Source of the DNA: Crotophaga sulcirostris
Lineage: Eukaryota; Chordata; Aves; Cuculiformes; Crotophagidae
Direction: 5' to 3'
Length of the DNA stretch: 64,000 nt
Assembly (NCBI GenBank): GCA_013397455.1
Contig: VYZB01000014.1
Location: forward strand, 1,108,339 to 1,172,338
The position numbers and the translations under genes are program-made. Within the stretch, counting starts at the first letter, position 1, and every line of letters starts with the position of its first letter. Shown in pieces: positions 25,201 to 38,094 of this stretch. Below the pieces are notes generated by a model. It searched no databases. It was not told the origin of the DNA and saw nothing but the letters and a program-made list of their open reading frames with translations.

Positions 25201-25903
25201 ATCTGCCAGGTTCTTGTGCATTTGTTGTCCAGGTGTGAATGATGCTGTGTCTGGCACAATGGGGGGACATTCTTGGTCTTGTCTGCTGTTGAAATACCAT
25301 TTATTTGTACCGTACACGCTAAAATAGTTGCATGCAGAAGGGAAATAATATTAAGAAATGTGGAGGATTTTTAGAAACAGGGTTTTTTCAGTTTCAGTTT
25401 TAATTTCTTATGGATATGTGGACTATAGGAGACGGTCTAGTAGTCATGCCTGGCACTATTATTACCTCAAGAACTGTTTCCAGCACTTCTGTCCTTCACA
25501 GAAACGCTCAAAGGTTTAATCTTATTGTCCTGGCAATTGCTCAGGGAACCCAGAATGAAAGTTTTTGTAAGAAGTATGATGTATTAAGTCAGTTATGTGT
25601 TTTGCTAGGCTCTATACTTTCCAGAGGAAAGAATCACAATTTTCTGAGTTCCCAAGTGCTTAAAATGTCCAAAATCTGATAGAGAAGTGATTGGTTTTCT
25701 AGTGAAGGCTGGAGCTTAGTATATTATCTTTCATGGTCGAATAAAGCTGATCTATTTTTGTTCCGCCACAGTAGTGTTAAATTCATGAAATGCAAATCCG
25801 AAATGTACGTACTGTGCATATTTGCCCTAACCCTGGAAAGGAATAGAAGTTTATTACTAAGCATAGAACCATTTTTCAAGGTGTTGGTTTACATTCCTTT
25901 TGC

Positions 25904-25950
25904 TTACTAATGAACTATGGAAATTGGTTACTAATGAGCTATAGAACTGG
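25904..25950. repeat. local tandem duplication (24 and 23 bases)
   Basis: The unit TTACTAATGAACTATGG... is followed at once by a copy with a few substitutions and one deletion. This is typical of slippage or microduplication, with no coding context. Confidence 0.8.
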
Positions 25951-27379
25951 AGATTCTGCCTCCCCCCAAGTATGAAAGTGTTCTTTCCACAGTAAGTAAA
26001 ATGCCTTGTTACAGGCTGTACAGAATATGTTTGTTCAGTGTATTGCTTTTATGTTCTGCGGGGCCAAAGCTTCACCAGCTCCCAGCTTTGCTGTTGCTGC
26101 CTGCCGTTTTCTTCTAATAGTTCTGAAAATAAGTGTTTGTTTCTCATCAATGCTTAAATCTGCAGCGCTATGGTAAGCAGATCCTTGCATATAGAAATAA
26201 TAAACCAGTAGATACAGCTTCAAAACTGAACTTAGGGGATTTAGGTTTGCTTGGAAATGCTGCATTTCAAAACACTGAGTGATGTGTATTGATCCTTGCG
26301 TGCTGTACAGTGTTTGAGGTACTCCAGTATCTTTTTTTACTACTTGAGCGCAAAAACTAGGGAGACAGGATCTGTGAAATCTGTAGAAGGAGACAGAATG
26401 CAGATTTTTTTTCCAACCATTTGCAAATCTGCTGGAGTTAGAGAAGGCCTTTCAAAACAAGTTAGGGAAGCACACTTCCAGTTCTGTATATGAATGTCAA
26501 GTCTCATGAGCTTGAAGCCAGTAAGTTTATCTGCAAACAAAACATTAACCCAAGTTGGAGATGTTGAGTGTGTGTTTGTATACACACATGCATCAGTAAT
26601 ATGCAAAGGCTTTAGGAGGATTGTTATTTCTATGCTTAAAAAGAGCCATGAAGAAATTACTGATTGGGAAGAAAATAAATGTAAACAGAAATAGCTGGAA
26701 ACCATTTAAAATGCTTTGTTATACACCCTTGAAACCACAAGGTTCTCTTCAGAGAAAAAATAATATATGTTTTGAAAATGAAAGTCCTGGTGAGAGGGAC
26801 TAGAAAGTACAAATAATAAAAAAGAGAAACGTACAGGGAAGGAAATATAAACAAGGCATTAACAGTAAAAGCAGCTTATAAAGGAAGATGAGTATCAATG
26901 AAGAGTTACTGGTCAACTCATCTGTGCTTAACAAGAAGAAATTTTTTGAATGAAATGAGACAAATCAAAGATGAAATTTTATGAATAAGGATGGTAAATT
27001 CTGCCAATATTTACTTCTTTATGTGGTACTAAATAAATGTTTTGTAGCAAGAGGGGAGCCAGATACTATGTTGCCATATTGCAGGTATAATAACAGAACA
27101 TTTCTCCAGTATGTAAGAATGTTAAACAATTGCTATTAAGGATTGACATTTTCAGATAGCAGTTTACCCCCCCCTTCCCCCATATTATACTTCTGGTACA
27201 TTTTAAAACACTGAAAAGCATGAGGGGATTAGAGAACAACTGTTACTTTCAGGTGGTTAAAATATGGGTGAACCAGGGACAGTGCGTTGGCCTGAGGTCC
27301 ATTCCAGTCACAGTAAGGCAAGGTGGATGTGGGAAACAGTGAATAGTGTGAATAGAAGACAGTAATGTAATTCATGCTG

Positions 27380-27514
27380 ACCGTCACTGGTTTATGGGAA
27401 CCAGTCAGGCTTTCTGCAATGGAGCTCCAGGTGTGGCTGTAAGATGATGAAATGATATACTTTGATTTCTGTGAGGCATTTGGTTTAATTCCATGTGGCA
27501 GCTTAACTTTAAAA
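27380..27514 (+). mobile_element. CR1 LINE reverse-transcriptase fragment
   Basis: Near 27455-27500 the plus strand translates as YFDFCEAFGLIP, matching the CR1 reverse-transcriptase block usually seen as YLDFSKAFDTVPH. The DNA 'ctgtgaggcatttgg' and 'attccatgtggcagctt' also follow the CR1 consensus. Similarity upstream (about 27380-27450) is weaker. The element stops where the 70-bp minisatellite begins, so the repeat probably arose at the edge of this insertion. No intact frame remains. Confidence 0.55.
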
Positions 27515-27940
27515 GGAAGATGGAGTGGAAGGGGAGCAAGAGCTAAAACTGGGCAAATCCAGTCTTGAAATGAAGCAAAACCAAGGAAGATGGAGTGGAA
27601 GGGGAGCNNNNNNNNNNNNNNNNNNNNNNNNNNNNNNNNNNNNNNNNNNNNNNNNNNNNNNNNNNNNNNNNNNNNNNNNNNNNNNNNNNNNNNNNNNNNN
27701 NNNNNNNNNNNNNNNNNNNNNNNNNNNNNNNNNNNNNNNNNNNNNNNNNNNNNNNNNNNNNNNNNNNNNNNNNNNNNNNNNNNNNNNNNNNNNNNNNNNN
27801 NNNNNNNNNNNNGGAAGGGGAGCAAGAGCTAAAACTGGGCAAATCCAGTCTTGAAATGAAGCAAAACCAAGGAAGATGGAGTGGAAGGGGAGCAAGAGCT
27901 AAAACTGCACAAATCCAGTCTTGAAATGAAGCAAAACCAC
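27515..27940. repeat. 70-bp minisatellite interrupted by an assembly gap
   Basis: Units start at 27515 and 27585, and after the gap at 27801 (partly in N) and 27871, giving a period of 70. The unit begins GGAAGATGGAGTGGAAGGGG and ends GAAGCAAAACCAA. The first and last visible full units differ at about three positions, so the array is young. Unit starts at 27585 and 27801 differ by 216, which is 3 x 70 + 6, so the stated gap length is an estimate or hides an indel. Because 70 is not a multiple of three, no continuous coding repeat is possible. Confidence 0.95.
27608..27812. other. assembly gap of 205 N inside the minisatellite
   Basis: A run of 205 unknown bases bounded on both sides by the same 70-bp unit. 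It is most simply explained by short-read collapse of the tandem array, so the true copy number is unknown. Confidence 0.98.
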
Positions 27941-28078
27941 TTACTCTGTGTAGCCCCTCCCAGCTTGGAACTGAGTTTGGGTGCTGGCCCAATGGTACTC
28001 TGCTGCAGTATTGCTGTGATAGTAGGATTGCGTTCTTTCTCTAAAAATGGCAATTAACAGATGTTTTTTTCCCCTTAG

Positions 28079-28132
28079 ATGAATAGAAAGAGCTACTGCA
28101 ACAGGAAGCGATGTCCGATGCGAATACCATCG
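28079..28132 (+). other. short exon-like segment with an internal ATG
   Basis: A clean acceptor (TTTTTTTCCCCTTAG) precedes 54 bases, followed by GTTTGT as a possible but weak donor. One frame is open throughout (18 codons). Another has an upstream stop and then an ATG in a fair context reading MSDANTI up to the donor, so the segment could be a 5' exon carrying a start codon. I do not recognise the peptide. Chance is likely. Confidence 0.12.
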
Positions 28133-29063
28133 GTTTGTTTGTTTTGCCAGTGTAATACTGTCAAAGCTTTATTGAATGAGCTGACTTCAAGCTGTTGATA
28201 TAGTTCAGACCTTGGCAGCTCTCTAATCTCCTTGAAGCTTTAGTGTTTGATTGCATTCGTTTGCCCTGCAAATAGTCAACTGTGTAAGTTCTCTCAAAGC
28301 AAGAATTTATCTAAAGCCTCTGTTTATAATGGACAAGGGTCACTGGAGTGCAGAGACCTTGTAAGGCACACATGGGCTCTTTTTTGAATATGCAGTGGAA
28401 TCTTGACTTCTGCTTCCTGAAACCTGTCAAACCACGTGGTTGCAAGGATACTTGGCCACTTAGCTTTAATTATTTAATGATATGTGAAATTACTGTCTGC
28501 CTTGCTGTTGGCAGATTACTGCTGTAGTTTTATGTGGATATTACGTGGTAGTTCCCTGCCTGCTGTATATATGTAAAACAATATTTTTTTGTTATTGTTG
28601 GGGGAGAGATAACAAGATACATGAAGTGATTTTGTCTGTTTATTTTATTAGATGGTTGGTTGAATTTTGTTGTGATTTTCATGTGTTGTTATCTTTACCT
28701 GACAAGCATTCCTTCATAGGTTTTGGTAGGGTGATGAGTTCAGGGAAATACATGCATCTAGTCTGTTCCTCATCGATTAACTGTTTGCTTTCAAATACAT
28801 GATAGCCCAGGTACAATGCGACTACTGCAGTTGAGGACCTGTAAATACTTTCAATCTAAATGGCCCCTCCTAGGGCATTATATCTTCCTTTGGGTACCAC
28901 CTTGACAAATCTGTGCTTAGTGTAGAATAACATTGCTGAGAATCTGAGTAAAAATACATCGGCTGCTTTTTGAGACTACAGAAAAAGAGAATGCATGTTT
29001 TAAGAAATGCAAGCTTTTTACCTCACTTTTTTCACAAATATGTAAGCTTCTTACTGGGTTTGC

Positions 29064-29084
29064 TTTTTTTTTTTTAAAAAAAAA
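29064..29084. repeat. T12-A9 symmetric run
   Basis: Twelve T followed by nine A, flanked by GC on each side, so the sequence is self-complementary. This is probably low-complexity drift. Confidence 0.9.
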
Positions 29085-32000
29085 GCTGCTTTGGAGGAGA
29101 GAGGAAGTGGTAGGAAGGTCTCTCTTCTACTTCATGGGAAATTATTCAAGCATGGGTGTTTGTCCTCCCTTTCCTACCCACAGTTTCTTTTGTGGGGCTT
29201 TTATTTTTGACTGCTGTCATTCTGGAGGTAGTGGGTGAGCACTGCACTCTTAAAAGCTTTCTGTTCTTGAACCAGCAGCAATAAGAGTAGTCTCTGAAAA
29301 GAAAATCATGTAGCCACTCAGTGCTCTGCCAATGCCTTTGGTAACAAGAAAGCAATGAAAACCAACCAACCAAAACCCCATAGATGTTGACTGTCCAGAA
29401 GCGCTGAGACTGATTACATTGTATCTGATCAGCACAGACCTCGGGAGTTATTACTGCAAATTTATTGGCTTGTGTCTTGAAGGGAGGGAGTGGATAGGTG
29501 ATGGTCTGTCTGCTGTGTCTGTCTGCCTGTAGTTCTGGGCAGTTGCTACTGGAGGCTTTGGTGCTCTGACTAGTGCTGGGTATTCGCTCTTAGCCCTGTG
29601 CGAAGCCTTCCTTGCTGTGTTGGCACAAGAATTCTCCATGTCAGGGCAGTGATCAGATTGTGGGAGGAAACCCCCAAACCTCTGGAAATGCATCCTGTTC
29701 CAGATGGGTCTGCTTCTATCTGGTGCATTGCACAGCTGTTCCAGCTGCTGTGCTAAAACAGTGGGTGATTAACTACTGGAAATGTGTGAAAGGGTGTCTG
29801 CTTCCAAAAGTCTAAATGTAGCGTGCTGTTAAGTTTCTGTAGTTGTTTCTCATTCAGCTGTAGTAGGTCATAAAAGCTGCTGATCAATAGTACAAGCAGG
29901 TGATTAGCAGTCTGAGTTCTGAACGTTTCTTTTAATTTGGTTGATGCAGTGTTCTGAAAATTGAAGGATGAAGTAAAAGGCCGGTGATATAATGAAGGAA
30001 GGAAGGAAAGAAAATCTGGAGTGTTTTTGTGAACTGAAGGTAAAGCCAAGGGCTTGTAAGTTGTCAAATTGGAACTTGCTGCATGTTTTAGAGCCAAAAG
30101 AAAATCACTTGGTTACTCAGGGTCATTGGATCTGCCAAGATCACTCTGTGCCATTGAAGCAAATATTGAGTGTTCGAAGAGAGCAGTTCACAGCATCGGA
30201 TTATACAAAGGAGCTGTTTTCCCTTTGATAACATTTTCATCAGACGCTGAGGATTTAAGTTCCTCCTTCGTGCTTCCTGATAGTGCATAGCGCCTTTGGA
30301 AATTTCTGCAAGCAATGTGTAACTATGTCAAAATTCAACTGATAAGGTCATAAAACTAATTGAAAAGAAGCAGAAACGTGAGGTCTGTCAAGGATGAACT
30401 TTCTAAAATGCAGCATGACTTGAAACAGCATTGGAGTGCTCTGGTAGCATATTTGGTTTCTGCAGGTATAAAACTCATAGGTAGTTTAAGGTGTGGTGGT
30501 GTGTTCTTCAGTGGTGCCATTCCACTTGTGTTCTGACTGTGGTGTGAATCTTTTGAAGATCTGTCGTTTGATAATTCAGCTAAAGACTGTAGTAGCATGC
30601 AAATATAGCAGGCTAAAAAGTCCCTTTTGTCCAAGTTGCTTTACTGTTGCCACTTGAACATCGCAATCTGCAGCCTTAAAATAGCTTTCACATACAGCTT
30701 TCTGAATGGAATATATAAATAAATCCACTCTTCCTTTCCCAGAGAGGCAGGAAGGGTGTGTATAGGTTTAACTATTTCATAACTCTTCCTCAGTGAATTA
30801 CTGCACAATGCTTCACCCTGCCCCTCACCCCATACCACTTTTGAAAGAAACACTGAATTTCTTTGTGGGATATGCAGTTGTAACCTTATGTGATTAAAGA
30901 CATATTTAAAAATCAGTGGGTTTTACCCAAGTAGAATTTCAAATTAACACTAAAAGTTTGCAAAGGCAGCTATAGAATGCAGAAAACTCTAAGGAGATTT
31001 GTTGATATTAACCTAGTTCAGAACTGCTGTCCTGTCCTTCCCTCAGTCAGCCCCTCGCAAGGTGCAGACCCTGCAGGCCCTCTGCTGCACGGCTCCTGTT
31101 CTCTCATTGCTTCTTCAGTACTTTAAATTGCTGAGGTAAATTGGCTTCAGAACATGTGAATTCCTACTGCTTAAAAATAAACTAAGTAAACAGGAAACAT
31201 TTATTTTGGTTTTCCAACCCTAATTTATCTGGTAACTTTCTCCTTTCTTCCTATCTCTCTACTTTCTGAATGTTCAAGGTTTGTTATTACAGATAATTTA
31301 AATTCCTTTCCCTCCTAATAATCTCTTACTTGCACATACAAGATAAGTCGCATATATGGTTTTGCTGGATTACTACACTGACAAAGCACCAGAATAAACA
31401 GCAATGTGTTGAGAGTAGAATTAGCTGGTGTTTAACCTCTTTTTTTAATTTATTCAGATTCTATAACCCTGCTTGGCTGTAGTAAAACCAGCCCGGTTGT
31501 CTGCTTCAGATCACTCTGTGCCTGCAAACCAGTTACACTAACCTGTCAAGATGAGTGCTGGGTGTAACTGGGGGAGCCTGAAGCCAGAATATTTTCGGGA
31601 TTTTCTTGGCAGATGTCCAGGAAGAACCTACTCAGTAATCTGTAAATGTGTAATCCTTTTAATGCATCAACTTTGTTAGAACACATTAGTGTCAAATGTT
31701 AGATGTAATATTTTAGTCTGTGAAGCATATTGTTGAACAACAATTAAACTGGAAATGCAGTGTGATAGTGAGGGAAAAAAACCCAGTGGAATCTTTTGGA
31801 GATAAATCTGGATTAGCTTCATTAGATGTTCTCAGTCATCCTCCAAATGCTGCTGGCATTACATTTGCATGTGTCTGTGTTGCAGGTGTGTGACCTTGAA
31901 TCTAATGATGGCTGCAGGAGACCTCATCTGGTTTGAACCAACTGAAGATGAGACTGTTGCCATCTAAGTTACTGCATTGGATTTTACTGTTCATCTGCTA

Positions 32001-35000
32001 ATCCATATTTGCAGTGTATTCTGGTGTATTTATAGAGGAAATTCAGCCAGTTTATAGAGGTGCTTTGGTGCTAAGGGCTACAATTAAAGGAAGGCCTTTT
32101 TCCAGTGGGATGCAGGGAAGCTTTTGGAGTTCAAGCTGTTATGAAACTTCTGAGCTGTGTACTTTCAGCTTTGTGTGGATTTTGGAAGGTAGAGGGGAAG
32201 TTCTAGTCTGCAGACCTTTCCTTCCTCTGTAATTTTAAACTCATTTCCTCCGCTTTTCTTCATGAACAATACAAGGTGCAGCACTTTTTTTTTTTTCTAG
32301 TTGTGGAGTGGGGTGGAAGCCTGTGATGAGCACCGATAGAAGCCTGATGCTGCCCGGGGCCGTAGCCTCCTGCGTAATTATTGTCCTGTACTTCTGTGGT
32401 ACACGTTTCACTTTGACCATTCATTGACATGTTTGGTAGTACCCAAACTGCATCTGGGCTGGATTACTGACAGGCTTCCCAAGGTTTATACAGGTTGGGG
32501 TTAACTATCCCCACCAAGACAGCAGACAAGTCACCTGTCAGTACGCTAACTGGCTGTTAGATGGGCACATAATCTTTAAAATCAGAAGGAGTTGATACAA
32601 ATCAAAGCCTGCTTGAATTAAAGCAGCACGTTGGATTGAGCCTCTTCATCTTTAATCCCCCAGCTACATCCCCCAGCTCTGGACAGATGCTGTACATCTG
32701 CGACTTCCTCCAACTGCCTTGTGCATATACTGAAACTTCCCAACCTCTTCTCTTAAATTTACCAGTGCTTTGACATTAGATATTTCAAGTGGGTTTTGTT
32801 GAACAGAGCGTAGCTTTTTTTGTGTGTTCTTCTTAAAGGTTACTTCTGGTTGGAACGAAATTGAAGGTTGGGAGTTCTTAGCAGATGTTATGATTAAATC
32901 TGACTGGTTGTAGGCTCCTTCCTCCCCCAACTCCCAAATGTAACATTTGGGATGATGAATAGCAGAATTCATAAGTGATGCTGGTAGCTCTAATTGTTCA
33001 GATTTTTGTGTATGTGTGTCTGTGCCTAAATAAGCCTTTCTCTGAGCGAAAGCTGCACTACAACACTGATGTTTTTTATCTGGCTTGTAACTGTATTTAA
33101 TGTGTCAGGAAGTCCCCATCATATGGGACTGATAATTGGGAATGGATGGTTTGGTACAGGACTTCAGTAGCCTCAGCTGAAGATAAATCACATAAAGAAC
33201 TTGAGGTGTGTAACATCTTTTCTTTCCTATATGTCTAGTGCACAAATTTTATGCACTTACACATTTCAGATGGATTTGGTTCTTTGTAAGTACAGGAACT
33301 AGATGTTACTAAATCTTACCTCCAAAACAGTTTTCCTTATTTTTTCTTCTTACAGTGAAACTCCTTGCTATCAGGCTAGCGTTGACCTAGTCATCTAATA
33401 TGTGTCTTCTTTGCCTCCAGCTCTTCATCTTTCGATTTGTAAAAGCATTGTTAAATGGAGCTCACGCTGTTCATTCAGTTTCTGTCATTGTGCAGTTTCA
33501 GTTCTGTGCTCACTGCCCTTGTGTAAGGACCTTTCTCAGCTTACCCCAAGGGAGGCTGTGTGTTTTCCACAGACGCCTTTTGGGAATCGTGTTGGGATTG
33601 TCTAACTGCAAAAGGCCAGGCAGAGGAGTCTCTCTCAATCAGTGCACCAGAAATGAGTGCGCTGTTGTGGAGCACCTGGAGTACAAGGCCCTTGTTTTTC
33701 ATAGAGGTTTGTTATTCAGCAGCTGAATGGCAACTCTGCTGCCAGCAGCAGAGGGATGCACCTTTAGCATCCGAGCTGACAGAGAAACTGCTTTACCAGA
33801 GTTAGCCTTCTGCATGAGCTGCGTAAAATAAACCATGCATGGTATTTAGGACACTTTCTGTTGACTGCTGAGAACTTAATAGCTCTAATTTGTGTTTTTA
33901 GTGGGGAATAACAATACTATGTGAATACTAGTGAATTCTAACAGTTGCTTTATTTTCATAGCAAAGAGAACTGCCTGGGAACTGAGCAAAATCCCATCCT
34001 ACTTGAATGTTTCTTTTCCCACTCCTAGCTCTGGGACAATGGCAATGGAAGTGGGTGGATGAGACAGTGCTGGTGTGGAGGAGTCAGCATTCAACACTAG
34101 GACTTAGGTGTTGGAGATGTACAGAGGAGGAGTAACTAGAACAGCCCAAGAGACCAGCTGTTTCTCAGCTTCGTGCTGCTGGTATTTTGGGTTTCTGCTA
34201 GACAGTTCCTAGTTCAGAAATGGGTATTTAAGGGGCTGACTTCCAGTTGCTTTGCACCATGCTTCATAGAGTTTACATGAAAACCTGAGATAGTCCACCA
34301 ATTGCTAATAAATTTGATCGTCTTCCATGTAGAAAAAAAAGTCTAAAATCTGCAATATATTGTGGAAAAATATCTTATATCCTTCTTTGATATAATTAAC
34401 TTTAGGTTTTAGTGGCAGTGCTTTGTGATAAAAATGAAATCAATGTCTGTGTGTCTTAAGACCCAGAAATAAACTTCATTAATATACTTAAAAACAAGTC
34501 TTCATGCACTTATGCATGTGTATACAGAATCTTATACATTTAGATCAGGTGAAAACTGGGCTGCTCTTGCAAGGAAACCCCAGAACTTCCAAATCCAAAA
34601 TCTCCAAGTTGAGTCAGACTCTGCCCTGTGCATTCATTACATCTAAGCCTACATAGGTTTATTTGCCTCAACTATCTTGTGCATTTTCTTTAGTTTTTAG
34701 ACTTTTAAGATTTGTTTTCAATGATAATTGCACTTTTTTTTCAATGTGATACAACATCCCACCAGTACAGTACCATGTGAGTGTTGTGTTCTGAGCAATA
34801 TGAAGAGTTCACAGCAAATGGTGATCATAGTGTTTCTTCGTTCATGAGGTCCCTGACCTCCTGCTTCCATATGTGTCAAAGAGGTGAGCAGGGCAAGTAT
34901 AATTATTGTACCTCCTCACACTGTTTTATTGGTTTTGTTTTATGTAGAACCAACTAAGCTGTTTGCAGCTGCTGCAATAAGTTTCTAGTGCCAGCAGCGG

Positions 35001-37934
35001 TTTCTTGGGTGATCTCTGTGGAGCAGGATCCTTTAGTTATGTTAGAGGTACAGTACTATACCCTTGCAGTGAAAGGAATGATTTGGGGCAGGAGTCCATT
35101 ATTTCTGGACCAGCTTCATTTGAAGTTCCTTGTTCACCTTTGAACTGCTGTTCATTGTCTGGTGGCTTTACAATGGAGCAGCTAAGGCTTATTGAAACTT
35201 AAAAATCAATTAAAAAAAAAAATCCTACATTTCTATATATCCGTTTGTGACCCCAAAGTGGAGGAGGCACACAGATGCCAGATTGATTCCATTTTCATCT
35301 TGGATAAATATTGATACTGAAGTATGTTTTAAAAAGATCTACTGAAATTCCTGAAAGTATTAGCTGCCTACAAAAGCCCTGACCTAGCTGAAGATAAAGT
35401 ATATTAAAATATTATTAGCATAGAAAAAAGTGAACTGACTGAGCACCATGAGTTCCAATGTCATCTGCTTGTCTGTAGGAGCACTGAGAAGGTTGCTAAT
35501 GCGACGGAAGTACTGCTGCAGGTTTGACTGTGGGTCTGACAGCCCCAGCTATGCAGGATGTTTTCAGTTGTCACCCTGTCAGTAGACTCAACAATTCATT
35601 GTCTATTTTTATACAGCAATAGTCTATATTTAGTAATCTTGAATCCGAGTTAACAAATATTATTATTTAAAAGAAAAATAAAAAAAAAGAAGAAAAACTA
35701 TTTGACAAATGCTATAGTCCCCATGGGCCTTGGTGGCCTCTAGCATAGGGCAGGTACTTCTAGGGTGGGGTCAGACCCAGGAATTGGTGGGCTCTTTCAG
35801 GCAGAGGTGAAGTAGCATACAAAGCACCTTGAGTTATAAAGTAGAGTTCCCAGCTAGGATTGATCATACTCTGACTTTTACTTATCACTTACGTATTTGT
35901 CTAGCTGCTAATTTTCATTGTTCTAGGAAGGTAATATATTACTTCTAGTCATGCAGCATTTATTAGATGGAAAATATAATACAGAAAGGAGCTTTTGTTA
36001 TTGCCTTCAACGAATCTAGAATCTCATTTGTTTCTTGGTGCTTTGTTAAAAAGCTATTAAAGAAAAGGGAATAGTCTTTACTGATAGACAGGAACCTCCC
36101 GTGTACTGCTGCATGTGCAGCCTCAAAGCAAGCTGCCGTTTTACTGAGACAGACCCTGTGATTCTTGGTAAAAGCATGACCAGAACCTTTCTGTGTTAAT
36201 GCTGCATATAACGGTGTGGTTCTATGGGATGCAAAGGACATGTGCTTCTGGGAACACCAGGCCGGCTCTTCAGAGAATGGCAGTGTTCTAGGAGTTCGAA
36301 TGAGATGTCCTTTTGGGTAAATCTGTACTTTTTATTTCTTTAATATTAATAGAATGAGACAATGCATGAAATCCTGGCTCCAACACACTGGATGGCAGAA
36401 CTCCCACTGATTTCAATATGCCTGGGCTTTTTCTTTCTGTGTCTTGGTTGCTATGACTTTTTTTTTCTTTCATCCTATCAATGTTGCAGTGAAGTGTTCA
36501 AGGAAAGGAGAAGAGCAAGCAAACTCCACGTAATTTAAACTGTCAGCCAGCAATCGCCCCACGTAGCAGCTGAAGGAATGTGACACTCTGGTGGTCATAC
36601 GCCTTGACGGTGAACCCAGACCCATGGAGACCTCTCCAAGAGTACACTTAATCAGTGTTCCTCCAGAGAGCTCTGTCATTCTCGCTTGCCTCTTGCTTAT
36701 GCCACTGTAAATTAGAAGTTGCTCTACTGAAGGTGAACTATCTAAATCAACATTAAGTGAGAAGAGAATAAGGCTTATGCCTCTTGATTTTAAACAAATG
36801 AAAATAAAACCTTATGCTTTTTTAAACACAGTTCTTTGAAAACATAACAGGTCTGGTAATTTGCAACTGAGAGTAGACATTTTCTTGTTAAACTGAATGA
36901 CAGGCTTAACTTCTCCTCCCTCAGATTAGGAAGTATCGTCAAAACTTGAGATCAAAGACTAGTGACATTCACTGACATGGGGTTTTTCAGGGTTTGTTTG
37001 CAGGGTTTTGTTGTTGTTGCTCTGCACTTCCTGCTGAAACTGTTAAAAAAAAAATAAAATCTGAATTTGGTCAAGACAGGGCCATTTTCAGGAAAAGACC
37101 ATGTTGGCAAGCATCCTTAGTCCACCAGTGGCCTTGCTGAACGTACTGTGAGTGGATGTTGACTTGCTGTCTCTTTTAGACTTCATCTCCCTTACCTCCA
37201 GGGGACCTAACAAGAGTTTTTCAGTATGTGGCAACAGGGAGTACATAGAGGCTGTACTAATGACAAAATCTGCTCAATGTTTGGTTTGTTTTTTTTTTTT
37301 GTGGTGGCCACTTGTGAAGTATCTGGCCACACTTGAGAATTACTGCTGGGGGTACAAAGCTAAGTAGCTTGAAGTATTTGGTTTCATCTGTTCTGCCATT
37401 GAGTTAATGTTCTCTTGGCTAGACCTGCTGGGCTTTCTACTGTTTTGCGATTTACAGAACTGCTTATCGCTGCAAGTAAATGTAAGCTGACTGAAAAAAA
37501 AAATTATATTAACTTAGCACCGTTGAAAATAATGCAAGGTGCAAAGATAATTTGACCTCTGATTTCCACTGGAGCATAAATTCAGGAACCTGTACTGTCT
37601 GCTGCCTTGCTCTTTGTGTTTGTGTCAGAACTTTTCACATCTAAGCTTTTAATCTTTGCTGTAAACTATATTAAAATACTAGTACAAATGATTTAAAAAC
37701 TGTTCACATAAGAATAGTGATTCAACAGTCAAGTTTCTTTTTGTCTATGTGAGGAACATGGTGTCAGTCACTCAATGGTAACACTTACTCTAATGATGCA
37801 GATAAATTGTGCTTGCTCTTCTCTCTGTATATACATTTATATTTCTTCCCTGCTGTGCACAATTTTAGCGCCTGATTTATCAACCTCAATTACAGGGGCA
37901 GAGCTTGATCTCTTTTCCTACATCACTTCTATAT

Positions 37935-38094
37935 GCAGCCAGATGGGTGCATTGGCTGCCATGTTTTTTAAAAACCAAAAACACTCCGCAGCCCATCTGG
38001 AATCTCGGTTGGCGTTGGCTAAAGCCAGCGTTGAGCAGAGATTCCAGATAAGTGCCAGCAGCAACACATTTCTCACTTAAAAAAAAAAAAAAAA
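37935..38094 (+). repeat. nested inverted repeats followed by a 16-A tract
   Basis: Three features lie close together. GCAGCCA (37935-37941) pairs with TGGCTGC (37953-37959). CCAGATGGGTGC (37939-37950) pairs with GCAGCCCATCTGG (about 37988-38000) with one extra base. The segment 37995-38049 folds into a single hairpin of about 25 paired positions with few mismatches and one bulge around the loop TAAA. A run of 16 A follows at 38079-38094. A poly-A end suggests a retroposed structured RNA, but I see no clear target-site duplication. A canonical H/ACA layout is not supported, because the lower stem next to the ACA does not pair. A 101-codon frame (37775-38080) also covers it without a recognised product. 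Confidence 0.6.

Larger units (their letters stand above)
18181..27379. other. intronic or intergenic DNA with AT-rich blocks
   Basis: About 9.2 kb without a recognised gene. Bases 18361-18860 are strongly AT-rich with several homeodomain-type motifs (TTAATTAA-like, ATTTGCAT-like) and no repeat signature. The longest non-antisense frame in the window (21996-22574, 192 codons) lies here in a GC-rich patch and matches nothing I know. A 24/23-base tandem duplication lies at 25904-25950. GT/CA microsatellite traces occur near 24690. Confidence 0.45.
27941..37934. other. intronic or intergenic DNA, no gene recognised
   Basis: About 10 kb with only small frames. A 54-base exon-like segment at 28079-28132 is listed separately. 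A T12-A9 symmetric run is at 29064-29084 and a GGAA-type short repeat at about 29996. Bases 34280-34560 and 36780-36900 are AT-rich and look non-repetitive. Confidence 0.45.

Noticed and set aside
27229..27992. Frames spanning the N gap with repeated FASFQDW-type peptides
   Set aside because: They are translations of the 70-bp minisatellite through unknown bases. The period is not a multiple of three.
37880..38070. H/ACA snoRNA interpretation of the hairpin region
   Set aside because: An ANANNA-like hinge and an ACA exist, but the basal stem next to the ACA does not pair and the pocket loop is missing.
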